Shown here piece after piece: positions 41,884-50,917 of a DNA stretch of 64,000 nucleotides. This DNA is from Sporomusa sp. KB1 (GTDB taxonomy: Bacteria; Bacillota; Negativicutes; Sporomusales; Sporomusaceae). The translations under genes were made by a program, and so were the position numbers. The notes below the pieces were generated by a model, which saw nothing but the letters and a program-made list of their open reading frames with translations, was not told the DNA's origin and made no database searches. The stretch lies in the NCBI RefSeq assembly GCF_007830295.1, contig NZ_VLKC01000002.1, positions 1,521,740 through 1,585,739 on the forward strand, written 5' to 3'. Position 1 is the stretch's first letter. Every line of letters begins with the position of its first letter.

Positions 41884-44004
41884 TTACTCAACTCGCCGGT
41901 AAAGTGGTGTAAAACGCTGTTCAATACTGATATCAGGCTCCTGCCCGTTCTTCTGGGCCTGAGCAAAAAATTCCATCTGACAGGTAATCGCTTTACCCCG
42001 TTTGTCAACCCGGCGATAGGTACCATCTTTTCTCATACTATACGCTTTTTGGTTGTCACTGAGTGTCATATCTAATATCCTCTTAATCCGCACGATATGA
42101 CCAGAATCTTCGATCGGGAAAAAGAGTTCAACACGTTCATTGAGGTTACGTGGCATCCAATCGGCACTTGATAAAAAAATCCGTTCGTCGCCGCCGTTGC
42201 CAAAATAAAAGATACGATGGTGCTCAAGAAACCTCCCGACAATGCTGCGTACAGAAATATTCTCGCTTACTTCTGGCACACCTGGCCGGAGCACACAGAT
42301 GCCGCGAACGATAAGATCAATTTTAACACCATGGCAAGAAGCCTCATACAGTTTGAGAACAATGTCTTTATCCACAAGTGAGTTCATCTTGGCAATAATT
42401 CGGCCGCTTTTACCGGCGTTGACAAATGCAATCTCACGGTCAATAAGTTCTTTGATTTTTTCCCGCAGTCCGAGTGGTGCCACAACAATTTTATTCCATA
42501 CCGGTGGATCTGAGTAGCCTGACAGCAAATTAAAGAAGGCGGAAGCATCAGCGCCAAACTGGTCGTTAGCCGTAAACAGACCCATATCTGTGTATATTTT
42601 GGCAGTAGTATCATTATAGTTACCGGTACCCATATGAACATAGCGTTTAATACCGGCTTGCTCCTGCCGTACCACTAATATCATTTTAGCATGCGTTTTT
42701 AGCCCAACCAAGCCATAGATAACGTGACAACCCGCTTCCTCCAGGCGTTTGGCCCATATAATATTATTTTCCTCATCAAAACGGGCTTTTAATTCTACCA
42801 GCACTGTAACCTGCTTGCCATTTTCAGCGGCTTGCGCCAAGGCTCTTACAATCGGCGAGTTGCCACTGACCCGGTATAGTGTTTGCTTGATGGCCAGTAC
42901 CTGGGGATCATCCGCAGCCTGAAGCACAAAATCTGTCACTGGCTGAAAGGATTCATAGGGATGATGCAAGAGGATATCGCGCTCCCTGATCGCATCAAAC
43001 AAATCAGTTACGCCTATCAGCTCCTGCGGTGTTTGGGGCGACACCGGCGTATGTTTTAGGTGTCCAAGGCCGGAGAAATCACTGAACTTAAAAAAGCAGG
43101 TAATATCCAGTGGCCCGGGTATTTCGTAGATATCCTGCTCGTCAATATTTAAGTTGCATACTAGTAGCTCACGCAACGGTCTGTTACTGGATTTGCCGAT
43201 CTCCAGGCGCACGGCTTGACCACGTTTCCGCTGACGCAGCGACTTTTCAATCTCCGCCAAAAGGTCTTCGGCATCCTCTTCGTCAATGGAAAGGTCGGCA
43301 TTTCTCGTTATGCGAAAAGGCACAACATCTTTTATCGTGTAGCCGTGAAACATATGGCCGCAATAGTGTTTGATAATATCTTCAAGAAAAACAAACTGCC
43401 GTTTAACACCGTTGCCAGGTGCCTCTACAATCCGCGGCAATACTGCCGGAACCGGAATAACAGCAGCACAATCATCGCCCTTCTCCCGGCACAAAAGAAC
43501 AGCAAGATTTAGACTGCGATTGGCCAAAAAGGGGAACGGATGCCCGGCATCCACTGCCATAGGGGTAATGACCGGAAAGATGGTATTTTTGAAAAAATTC
43601 TCAATCCACTCTTGCATCCCCTCATCCAGGCCAGCAATATCACAAAAACAGATATCGACTTTTTCCATTTCAGCCTTGATATTTTTTAAATACCGATATT
43701 CCAGTTTAACCAGTTCATGAGCATCCTCTGTAATGCAGACTAATTGCTGTCGCACTGACAAACCGGCAGCATCTACTTTATTAACTCCGCTTTCCAGCTG
43801 GTGCTTGAGGCCTGCTACCCGAATCATAAAAAACTCATCCAGATTAGAGCTAGTAATAGCAAGAAAGGTAAGCCGTTCTAATAGTGGCTTATGCTTAACA
43901 TCGGCTTCTCCCAATACACGCCGGTTGAACTTAAGCCAGCTTAATTCTCTGTTAAAGAAATAATCAGCATCATCATGTATCTCACAGCTTTTAACGTTTG
44001 CCAT
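41884..44004 (-). CDS. ppk1: Polyphosphate kinase 1
   Basis: 706 residues from ATG 44004, after GGGGTGATAACA. It shows the Ppk1 domain order: N-terminal FFNRELSWLKFNRRVLGEAD, middle DLFDAIRERDILLHHPYESF, catalytic HKD-type core (VLVELKARFDEENNIIWAKR, LKTHAKMILVVRQE, VHMGTGNYNDTTAKIYTDMG) and the second HKD-type block (WMPRNLNERVELFFPI). It makes polyphosphate from ATP and back. It overlaps the end of the Ppx gene, so ppx-ppk1 is one operon, and four Pho-box-like repeats lie upstream. Confidence 0.95.
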   Translation of the reverse strand: MANVKSCEIHDDADYFFNRELSWLKFNRRVLGEADVKHKPLLERLTFLAITSSNLDEFFMIRVAGLKHQLESGVNKVDAAGLSVRQQLVCITEDAHELVKLEYRYLKNIKAEMEKVDICFCDIAGLDEGMQEWIENFFKNTIFPVITPMAVDAGHPFPFLANRSLNLAVLLCREKGDDCAAVIPVPAVLPRIVEAPGNGVKRQFVFLEDIIKHYCGHMFHGYTIKDVVPFRITRNADLSIDEEDAEDLLAEIEKSLRQRKRGQAVRLEIGKSSNRPLRELLVCNLNIDEQDIYEIPGPLDITCFFKFSDFSGLGHLKHTPVSPQTPQELIGVTDLFDAIRERDILLHHPYESFQPVTDFVLQAADDPQVLAIKQTLYRVSGNSPIVRALAQAAENGKQVTVLVELKARFDEENNIIWAKRLEEAGCHVIYGLVGLKTHAKMILVVRQEQAGIKRYVHMGTGNYNDTTAKIYTDMGLFTANDQFGADASAFFNLLSGYSDPPVWNKIVVAPLGLREKIKELIDREIAFVNAGKSGRIIAKMNSLVDKDIVLKLYEASCHGVKIDLIVRGICVLRPGVPEVSENISVRSIVGRFLEHHRIFYFGNGGDERIFLSSADWMPRNLNERVELFFPIEDSGHIVRIKRILDMTLSDNQKAYSMRKDGTYRRVDKRGKAITCQMEFFAQAQKNGQEPDISIEQRFTPLYRRVE

Positions 44005-44009
44005 TGTTA

Positions 44010-45557
44010 TCACCCCGCTCGTCTGATTAATATCGCCTTTATCCCAAAAACATCCTCAAAAAAGCCAGCCTTATCAGCAAAGTTCCAACCTTCTAAGGAC
44101 ATATCTTCCCTGCTGGTTACGGTAATGATTAACTCATCCCCGCGCAAGGCAACTTCTGCCTGACTTACTTTTTGGCGATGGCTGCGGTCAATCGCATCAG
44201 CCAGCCGAATAATAGCTGAAAGCTTGGATACAGCAACCTTTTGATTAGGTGTCAAGTAAGCAAAGTTGGCATCTGCGTCAGAGGGTACACCTTTGGAATG
44301 ATAATAAGCGATATTGGCTATTACATGTCTTTCCGCTTTAGAAAAGCCCAAAATGTCTGAGGATATGATTAATCGGTAAGAATAGAAATAGTGCCGCCGT
44401 AAATTTACATGTTTGCCAATGTCATGGAGAATTGCAGCTACTTTCAATAATTGCCGATGGCGCTCACTCAAACCATAAATCCGTGCCAGTTTATCAAATA
44501 GCAGCATAGACCACGTTTCCACAGCAGCCGCATGAGTCGGGTCATAGTAGTATTTTTTGCTTATCTCCCAACATAGACTTATGATCTGGCTCTCGATAAG
44601 CTTCTGATGTGCATGTGATGTTTTTTCAGAAATATGTTTAATGATAACACCGTCAGCAAATTGATCACTTAAGACAACAATCTCTTCAGGGCCTGTCAGC
44701 GATACGATCTTCTTATACAGCACGATGGTCGGCAATACGATCTCAGCCTTATTTTCTGTCAATTGATAGGTTGTTATTAGCTGCGGCAGGTTGAGCGAGC
44801 TTATTTGTTTATACAAATTGTTAAACTCAGATAAGCTGACAAAGTTAATCCGCCCCGATTCTTTGCCTAGCATTTTTAGCAGCAGTTTAGTTTCCGGGCC
44901 TGATAATACCAGACGCTTGACATTATGTTGACTCATTTCCGTTTCTACCGGTTCGATTGTACTGCCAATATATTCCGACAACGCTTGCTGGAAATGGGCA
45001 GAGTCACGTTGGTTTTTATCAAAGCTTTCTTTGATGCGGAGTGCTCCAATATGCATATTTTGCTGGTATCTGAGATTGCCATCTTTGTATAGCGTAAACC
45101 CAAGACCACCTGAAGAAATATCAACAAACAGCATGCCATCCTGGGAATTGAGCAAGCCACGATCATTAACTGTCTTAACCAATGACACATATTTGTAAAA
45201 TATCTCCTGCGGCATATCAACAACCTCAACAGTTAGACCAGTCTTTACCTTGATCTGATCAATAATATAAGGCTGATTTTGTGCTTCCCGAATAGCCGTA
45301 GTAGCTACTAGGCGGTAATCGCGCACTCCGTATTCGCCAAGCAGGCGGCGGTACCCTTTCAAAAGTTCGCAAATCTCGCTTACGGCACCAAAACTAATAC
45401 GCCCGGTTTTAAATGTCTCTTCACCCAGCATTACCTGGCGATAACTCTGTTCTATAATTTTGACGTCATCCATGTTGGTATATTCTACTATCTGTATACC
45501 GATTTGTTCTGAGCCGACATGAATGGCGGCAAACCTGTCAGGTGCATGTCTGCCCAT
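44010..45557 (-). CDS. ppx: Exopolyphosphatase / guanosine pentaphosphatase (Ppx/GppA) with HD domain
   Basis: 515 residues, ATG with GGGGG upstream. N-terminal ASKHA phosphatase (FAAIHVGSEQIGIQIVEYTN, DYRLVATTAIREAQNQPYII, MLFVDISSGGLGFTLYKDG) and C-terminal HD-type helical domain (LLKVAAILHDIGKHVNLRRH, then HVIANIAYYHSKG). The usual acidic pair in the first phosphate loop is changed to HVGSEQ, and GSGGT-like glycine loop reads ISSGGLG, so activity may be altered. Partner of ppk1 in polyphosphate turnover. Confidence 0.92.
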   Translation of the reverse strand: MGRHAPDRFAAIHVGSEQIGIQIVEYTNMDDVKIIEQSYRQVMLGEETFKTGRISFGAVSEICELLKGYRRLLGEYGVRDYRLVATTAIREAQNQPYIIDQIKVKTGLTVEVVDMPQEIFYKYVSLVKTVNDRGLLNSQDGMLFVDISSGGLGFTLYKDGNLRYQQNMHIGALRIKESFDKNQRDSAHFQQALSEYIGSTIEPVETEMSQHNVKRLVLSGPETKLLLKMLGKESGRINFVSLSEFNNLYKQISSLNLPQLITTYQLTENKAEIVLPTIVLYKKIVSLTGPEEIVVLSDQFADGVIIKHISEKTSHAHQKLIESQIISLCWEISKKYYYDPTHAAAVETWSMLLFDKLARIYGLSERHRQLLKVAAILHDIGKHVNLRRHYFYSYRLIISSDILGFSKAERHVIANIAYYHSKGVPSDADANFAYLTPNQKVAVSKLSAIIRLADAIDRSHRQKVSQAEVALRGDELIITVTSREDMSLEGWNFADKAGFFEDVFGIKAILIRRAG

Positions 45558-45709
45558 ATAGAACCCCCTATCGCACCTTGATTATAGTATGATATTGTAT
45601 TCCTATCTTCGACGACTAGAACAAAAAATCCTGTGTTTCGCTTATGACTTAATACTAAATTAACTGCAAATTAACACAATCTTAGTAAAGACCCGGCAAA
45701 ACTGGCCTA

Positions 45710-45753
45710 TTTGTTACTAATATGTCACTAGCTTGTCACTAGCTTGTTACTAG
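45710..45753. promoter_or_regulatory. Four 11-bp tandem repeats resembling a Pho box
   Basis: Units TTTGTTACTAA, TATGTCACTAG, CTTGTCACTAG and CTTGTTACTAG follow head to tail. The TTGTCA-like core recurs every 11 bp, which is the spacing of PhoB/PhoP boxes. They lie about 150-200 bp upstream of ppx-ppk1, the polyphosphate operon. Confidence 0.6.
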
Positions 45754-45822
45754 CTTAAAAATATTTAAACATTCTATGCTGGTTTTATAAGTAAAATATT
45801 CTGGGACATGTGTGCAATGAAA

Positions 45823-45857
45823 TAATAAAACAAGCCCCCGGCACACGCCAGGGGCTT
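45823..45857 (-). terminator. Orphan minus-strand terminator
   Basis: AAGCCCC / GGGGCTT with a CGGCACACGCC loop and A/T-rich tail; downstream of the decayed gene copy at 45890-46020. Confidence 0.6.
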
Positions 45858-45889
45858 ACTCATGATCCACCCATCCAAATCGTCATGGA

Positions 45890-46020
45890 ACAAATTAACC
45901 TGCTTACCTCATGTCATGCCCGCCGCCGATCAGTGACGATGCCATGCGAACGTCCATTATACGGTCGATCTCGAATTTGCGGCCGTCAGGCCACAGAGCA
46001 TTATGAGTGGTTTGATGTTG
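45890..46020 (-). repeat. Degraded copy B of the dispersed ~110-bp repeat (gene fragment)
   Basis: The minus strand encodes ALWPDGRKFEIDRIMDVRMA, then SSLIGGGHDMR and a stop. Very similar to copy A at 3002-3145 (WPDGRKFEIDKILDVRMAPS). The downstream sequence is alike too. The IS256 element sits just to its right. Confidence 0.6.
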
Positions 46021-46032
46021 CCGGATTTATCG

Positions 46033-47392
46033 GATAAGGTACAATAAGTTTCGCAAATTGAAATACGGCTAAAAAAGAGGACAAGTTTGCAGTTCCCCGG
46101 TAAAATGAAGTCACCACACACCATTTACCGAAAGGGGAAGAGCAAACATGTCCAAAGAAATTATACAGTTGAATGAAGAAATCATCAAGGTAGAACTGAA
46201 GGAACTGGTGCGTAGCAGCGTGGAGGAAACGCTCAATAACTTGCTGGATCAGGAAGCCAAAGACCTAACCCAGGCGGCCCGATATGAGCGTACTGAAACC
46301 CGTCAAGGTTACCGCTCCGGTCACTACGACAGGCGGTTGACTACTACCTCCGGCGATGTCACGCTGAAAGTTCCCAAGCTCAAGGGCATTCCTTTTGAAA
46401 CCGCCATTATCGAACGCTATCGCCGGCGGGAAAGTTCCGTAGAAGAAGCGCTCATCGAAATGTATCTAGCTGGCGTATCCGTCCGGCGAGTGGAAGACAT
46501 CACCGAGGCTCTGTGGGGCAGCAAGGTATCGCCGTCCACCATCAGTGAGTTGAATAAGAAGGCCTATGTCCACATTGAAGAGTGGCGCAGTCGGCCGCTG
46601 CAAAGTGGTAAGTATCCCTATGTTTACGTCGACGGCATTTACTTACGCCGCAACTGGGGCGGTGAATATGAGAATGTGAGCGTATTGGTGGCGATTGCCG
46701 TCAACGAAGACGGCTACCGTGAAGTGCTGGGAGCGGCCGAAGGCATGAAAGAAGACAAAGTCAGTTGGCTGGAATTCTTCAAATGGCTGAAAAGCCGCGG
46801 TTTAACAGGCGTCCAACTGATCATTGGTGATAAATGCCAAGGGATGCTGGCAGCGGCAAATGAGGTCTTCCCCCAGGCCAAATACCAGCGCTGCACTGTT
46901 CACTTTTACCGCAATGTCTTTTCAGTTGTTCCCCGCTCCAAGGTCAAAACGGTTGCGAAAATGCTCAAAGCGATTCATGCGCAGGAAAGCAAGTCCGCTG
47001 CCCGGGAAAAGGCGGCACAGGTAGCAAAAAGCTTGCGCGACATGAAACTCAAAGAAGCGGCGGCCAAAATCGAGGAAAGCATCGAGGAAACGCTTGCTTA
47101 TGCCGACTTTCCCGGCGAGCACTGGACAAGAATCCGGACTAACAATGTGATTGAGAGACTCAACCGGGAGATCAGGCGGCGAACCAGGGTCGTGGGTGCT
47201 TTCCCGGATGGGCAGTCCGCTCTGATGCTGGTCTGCGCCCGCCTTCGCCACGTTGCTGGAACCCAGTGGGGCAGTAAAAAGTATATGAATATGAAACATC
47301 TAGAAAATACCGACCCTGAGTCGGATTTTAGTGATGACTGATTTTACTACCTAGGACTGCAAACCTTTTTGCGAAACTTTCTTGACACTACC
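46033..47392 (+). mobile_element. IS256-family insertion sequence, apparently intact
   Basis: 1360 bp. Ends are 25-bp imperfect inverted repeats: left GATAAGGTACAATAAGTTTC and right (reverse complement) GGTAGTGTCAAGAAAGTTTC, both continuing GCAAA. The 8-bp direct duplication ATTTATCG flanks it at 46025-46032 and 47393-47400. The transposase gene fills most of the element. The near-perfect end structure suggests a rather recent insertion. Confidence 0.92.
46148..47341 (+). CDS. IS256-family transposase (DDE, mutator type)
   Basis: 397 residues, ATG after GGGGAAG, the usual length for IS256. Signatures are YVYVDGIYLRRNWGGEYENV (first D), LIIGDKCQGMLAAANEVFPQ (second D), QRCTVHFYRNVFSVVP (CxxH) and the C-terminal NNVIERLNREIRRRTRVVGA (the E). 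Complete and uninterrupted, so probably active. Confidence 0.97.
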   Translation: MSKEIIQLNEEIIKVELKELVRSSVEETLNNLLDQEAKDLTQAARYERTETRQGYRSGHYDRRLTTTSGDVTLKVPKLKGIPFETAIIERYRRRESSVEEALIEMYLAGVSVRRVEDITEALWGSKVSPSTISELNKKAYVHIEEWRSRPLQSGKYPYVYVDGIYLRRNWGGEYENVSVLVAIAVNEDGYREVLGAAEGMKEDKVSWLEFFKWLKSRGLTGVQLIIGDKCQGMLAAANEVFPQAKYQRCTVHFYRNVFSVVPRSKVKTVAKMLKAIHAQESKSAAREKAAQVAKSLRDMKLKEAAAKIEESIEETLAYADFPGEHWTRIRTNNVIERLNREIRRRTRVVGAFPDGQSALMLVCARLRHVAGTQWGSKKYMNMKHLENTDPESDFSDD

Positions 47393-47469
47393 ATTTATCG
47401 TGCTGGGCTGTGATAGCTACATAGGTTTTTATGGTGTTATTATGGAACATTCGTTATGTAGTGTAAAGT

Positions 47470-47484
47470 GGGGGGGGGGGGGGG
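47470..47484. repeat. Run of 15 G
   Basis: Uninterrupted G15 in the gap between IS256 and the two-gene cassette. It is in no gene. It is either a slippage-prone tract or a sequencing artefact. Confidence 0.9.
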
Positions 47485-47505
47485 ATGAAAAAAACCGCAC
47501 ATATA

Positions 47506-47544
47506 ATTAAAAAAAACCACTAGTCAGCAGATAACTAGTGGTAG
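47506..47544 (-). terminator. Terminator after the two-gene cassette
   Basis: ACCACTAGT / ACTAGTGGT 9-bp arms with T8 on the minus strand, 14 nt past the stop of 47556-48644. Confidence 0.85.
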
Positions 47545-47555
47545 CTTTCTCTTAT

Positions 47556-48644
47556 TTATAATACTGTCGATGCCCGTCGTGCTATCCGCATCTCCAGTTC
47601 CTCAAATTTATCGTCTAAAAAATTCAATATGTTACACTGATTGTTATGTACTAAATCAAAATCAGTTTTCGGAAAATTTAATATATATTTATTTAATCTG
47701 GCATGCTCAATTTGGCTAGCCTTTGCGTGCTTCAAATCATCACCTGAAAACTTATGCCGAGAGAAAATTATTCCAACTTTACAATTATCTACTTTATCTA
47801 TTCCAGCTGCAAGCTTATCTACCCAAATACTAGGGACATTCTCATCTTCATTTTTACATTCGCACAATAAGCGACGCTTAATAACCCTTAGCAACGGTAT
47901 TTCGATATATTTAAAATATGGTCTTACAGTAACCGTAACGTCAATTTGATTTGTTAATGTGTGTACGGTTGAATCTACTCGAAAGAATGTAATAAATGAT
48001 AATATTAAACAACTAATTGCTTCTAATGCTTTTCCCTTTTCTTCGGTAGAAACTCCATCAGCTAAGCTTAAAATAAAACGGTTGTATGCTACATTATAAG
48101 CTTGCCAGTCCGGGATAAATAGTTTTGCCTCAATTTCTTCTTTTCCCAAGGGACTAATTAGCAATTCTTGCACACTAAAAGAAGATCGTTTGCTCGAACT
48201 TTTAATAGACGATATACTTCCAAAAACATTTGTTTTAAGCTTATTTTTAATTTTGGGAAATCCATCTGGATCGGGTTGAACTAGTAAATCAAAAGTTATC
48301 TCAATATACTCGTCAAATTCATATGGATTAAAAAACTTTCCGCATTCATTGCACTTCAGCTTCTCGGGAATCTCGTCTATGTCTGAAAATACCTTCACCA
48401 ATTCATGCGTACAATATGGGCAATAAACTTCATAATTTGCATGCAATAATTTAATTTTAAAAGCCGCCAATGCAAATAACTCATTAGCAATATTATAATC
48501 AATTCTTTCGTCAGAAGCAAACCGTGCAGGACGAATACCTTTGCGTTGTGAACCACTAAGCTTTGATAGCCATAGGTCAAACCTTACAATTAATTCATAT
48601 TCAACTTCATAATCCTTTAAACGAGTCAATGAGGGAAAGTACAT
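47556..48644 (-). CDS. Zinc-ribbon protein with restriction-endonuclease-like C-terminus
   Basis: 362 residues, ATG 48644 after a strong GGAGGAG inside the upstream frame (38-nt overlap), so translation is coupled. Residues 85-125 hold two CxxC pairs (CPYC and CNEC) that should bind zinc. Residues 255-300 hold LLCECKNEDE, which has an ExK catalytic core of the PD-(D/E)XK nuclease type, then CKVGIIFSRHKFSG and a helical tail (FLDDKFEELEMRIARR), as in Mrr-like restriction proteins. No transmembrane segment. Second gene of a two-gene operon at the end of a phage block. Likely a nuclease effector; not a named system that I recognise. Confidence 0.65.
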   Translation of the reverse strand: MYFPSLTRLKDYEVEYELIVRFDLWLSKLSGSQRKGIRPARFASDERIDYNIANELFALAAFKIKLLHANYEVYCPYCTHELVKVFSDIDEIPEKLKCNECGKFFNPYEFDEYIEITFDLLVQPDPDGFPKIKNKLKTNVFGSISSIKSSSKRSSFSVQELLISPLGKEEIEAKLFIPDWQAYNVAYNRFILSLADGVSTEEKGKALEAISCLILSFITFFRVDSTVHTLTNQIDVTVTVRPYFKYIEIPLLRVIKRRLLCECKNEDENVPSIWVDKLAAGIDKVDNCKVGIIFSRHKFSGDDLKHAKASQIEHARLNKYILNFPKTDFDLVHNNQCNILNFLDDKFEELEMRIARRASTVL

Positions 48645-49923
48645 GATTGTACTCCTCCTTTAATAAATACCTTTTAAATTCAATCTTGTAAAATCCTCTA
48701 AACGCAATCATTTTAGTTTTAATTCGTAATACTTTCTTATCTCCTTGATCTACAACATCATCAGTATCACTATCGCATTCATCGTCATCGAATTCATCAA
48801 TTAAGCCTAATGAATATTCGTCATTTTCTTGAATACCACTAGCATCAACCGGTTTAAACCATACAGCAGATAAAATATCAATCAATTTAACATCATTGAT
48901 CGTCTCACGTGTATCGAAGAAAATATCAGATGCTTGAATTGGAGTACTATTATGTTTTGACCTAGCACTAATTCTACCACCTCGATCATCACGAAAGTCA
49001 AACATATTAATATATCCTTTTTTACCATCTACATAACTTTCAATTACTTCTGCATTTTGAATTATTAAAGCTCTCTCTAATAGACCTGCTATTCTATCAT
49101 ATAAATTAATCGGTGTTTTAACATCGACAATCTCTAATCGCGCAGCAACTTCATCAATAAAGGAATTAATAAACTCATGATTTTCAGAAACCTTTGGTTG
49201 AAATTGAAGTTCAATAAAAGATGTAAGCGCTTTCTCTATATTGTACATAGTGTTTTTTATTTCTTCCGAAGCGCCATCTAAATAGGTAAATCCAAAATCC
49301 TCGCGTAGTCGATCTAGATATTTTTTTGCAAGTGAATTCGTATTTATATTTTGCGCATTTACATCTTGAGTAGGCTTAACCCCTGACCTAGATCGAACAC
49401 GAAGAACCAATAAATTTCGTTTAAGATCAACTTCTATACAAATATATGTATTAACAGGCGAAAATACTATGACTTGACCCTCGTATCTATATGTATAATT
49501 TGTCTCTATGTAGCCCAAATATACTTTATTTACGATAGAATCGTCTAAAGGATTACTCTCGTACCAAAAACAAGCAAGCGGAACTCCCGCAGGATTGTTG
49601 ATTCGGTCAAGATTGTTGAATGGCTGAATACCCCTATTCCGGAAAAATTCCAAAAGGGTATCTCTATCTTTAAATCGACTAACTAATTCACTAGAAATCT
49701 CAATAAAGTAAGTGTGTTTGTTTTTTCCGTACCATAATTGTTCTTGAATAAACAACCTTACTTTTTCTTCCTCCAGGGTTCCATTCCGAACAGCAAGCAC
49801 TATATTATCAATAATTGTATTCTTATTTCCCTGATAATCAACGTTATTTAATTTCGCATACTGTCTTAGTATACCAAAATTAATTATTTCTTGTATATCC
49901 GGTCGCATACTAAACTGGGACAA
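48607..49923 (-). CDS. Unknown partner protein of the two-gene cassette
   Basis: 438 residues from TTG 49923 (7 nt after GGGGTG); an ATG five codons later is possible. The N-terminus (IINFGILRQYAKLNNVDYQG) is helical, a bit like SAP-type DNA-binding motifs. A beta-rich middle (YRYEGQVIVFSPVNTYICIE) follows, then an acidic patch (IDEFDDDECDSDTDDVVDQG) and a beta C-terminus. I recognise no family. It is the first gene of the unit; the 38-nt overlap with the nuclease-like gene suggests equal production and a complex, perhaps sensor plus effector. The base composition is much more AT-rich than the tail genes. Confidence 0.7.
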   Translation of the reverse strand: MSQFSMRPDIQEIINFGILRQYAKLNNVDYQGNKNTIIDNIVLAVRNGTLEEEKVRLFIQEQLWYGKNKHTYFIEISSELVSRFKDRDTLLEFFRNRGIQPFNNLDRINNPAGVPLACFWYESNPLDDSIVNKVYLGYIETNYTYRYEGQVIVFSPVNTYICIEVDLKRNLLVLRVRSRSGVKPTQDVNAQNINTNSLAKKYLDRLREDFGFTYLDGASEEIKNTMYNIEKALTSFIELQFQPKVSENHEFINSFIDEVAARLEIVDVKTPINLYDRIAGLLERALIIQNAEVIESYVDGKKGYINMFDFRDDRGGRISARSKHNSTPIQASDIFFDTRETINDVKLIDILSAVWFKPVDASGIQENDEYSLGLIDEFDDDECDSDTDDVVDQGDKKVLRIKTKMIAFRGFYKIEFKRYLLKEEYNHVLSLIDSFKGL

Positions 49924-50104
49924 AATTTGTCACCCCTTTAGATATTCATTTTTTCTGTAATAAATTCGCCATAAAATTATAAATACCTTTATTAACCATA
50001 TATTTTTAACTTTTATATTCCCATTATTTATTTCTTTTAAAACAAAATGCTTAACTTTTACTGCTGATTTCAATAATATAAAAACTACTGACATTCATAG
50101 AAAG

Positions 50105-50142
50105 CAAAAAAGCCGCCCACCAGGACGAACCCGACAGGCGGC
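50105..50142 (-). terminator. Terminator after the lectin-like phage gene
   Basis: GCCGCC / GGCGGC arms with T6 on the minus strand, 15 nt past the stop of 50158-50811. Between here and 49923 I see nothing. Confidence 0.8.
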
Positions 50143-50157
50143 GGTGGTCAGTGCGTA

Positions 50158-50811
50158 TTATGCTACTGGAATCACTTCAAAGCTAATGATTTTGTCAAAG
50201 GCCAAATAATCCTTGCTATTCTGTGTGCCAATCTTTTTATTAAGCATATAGCTTGCAGCAGAAGTACTTGTGTGCTGATTAAACCAGTTAATAAAGCCTT
50301 CAATATCAATAGTAGGTAATTGATATTCACGCTCACTTGAGTCGGTCATTGTTACACGCAATAGAGCGTTTTCGAGATTTGGGTTATAAGGATTCAGTTC
50401 CCCGTTTTCATCAATGTCGATTGCATCTAAAGATATATGCTTACCGGATTCGCGATTAATTACACTTATTGAATGGTTACCAAGACTCAAATCCTGTTTT
50501 TCAAAGACTAGGACTGATCTCGATACACTCGTTGCATATTGATTGTAATTATAAGTTGTCCCATCAATAACCACATCAACTAATGTTGAATAATTATCAG
50601 CATAGGTTCCAATTATTCTTATTTTTGATCCGTAAAAATTGAAAGAACAATTGTTACCTAAAGCATTAGTATAATGAAGGCTTCCATCTGAATTACCAGT
50701 TATACCTGTTTCAGCAGTCCAAGAACCTGAATAAGAAAATTGACTGTTTGAATCTTCATATCTACGCCATCCTGCCTCTGGTGCTATCAAAATATCTCCC
50801 ACTGTTGCCAT
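50158..50811 (-). CDS. Phage-associated beta-sandwich (galactose-binding-like) protein
   Basis: 217 residues from ATG 50811, after GGAGG. Residues 15-130 form a jelly-roll type pattern: GWRRYEDSNSQFSYSGSWTA, NNCSFNFYGSKIRIIGTYAD, VVIDGTTYNYNQY, LSLGNHSISVINRESGK. This matches extracellular carbohydrate-binding modules of phage tails and hydrolases. The C-terminal part looks like a small alpha/beta appendage (EYQLPTIDIEGFINWFNQH). It is transcribed from its own promoter with SOS-like operators, separate from the lysis genes, so it may be expressed early or on induction. Confidence 0.65.
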   Translation of the reverse strand: MATVGDILIAPEAGWRRYEDSNSQFSYSGSWTAETGITGNSDGSLHYTNALGNNCSFNFYGSKIRIIGTYADNYSTLVDVVIDGTTYNYNQYATSVSRSVLVFEKQDLSLGNHSISVINRESGKHISLDAIDIDENGELNPYNPNLENALLRVTMTDSSEREYQLPTIDIEGFINWFNQHTSTSAASYMLNKKIGTQNSKDYLAFDKIISFEVIPVA

Positions 50812-50917
50812 TATACATTCCTCCAATTAATTTATTTTTAAAGCCAACATGCCAAGTGTATCCTGTATAACATACCTTCATTTAAATGTGGATTTTAAAC
50901 TTACTTAGCGCTAAACA

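Noticed and set aside
45710..45753. Possible CRISPR or iteron array
   Set aside because: Unit length is only 11 bp without spacers, and no replication gene is nearby; Pho-box-like spacing explains it better.
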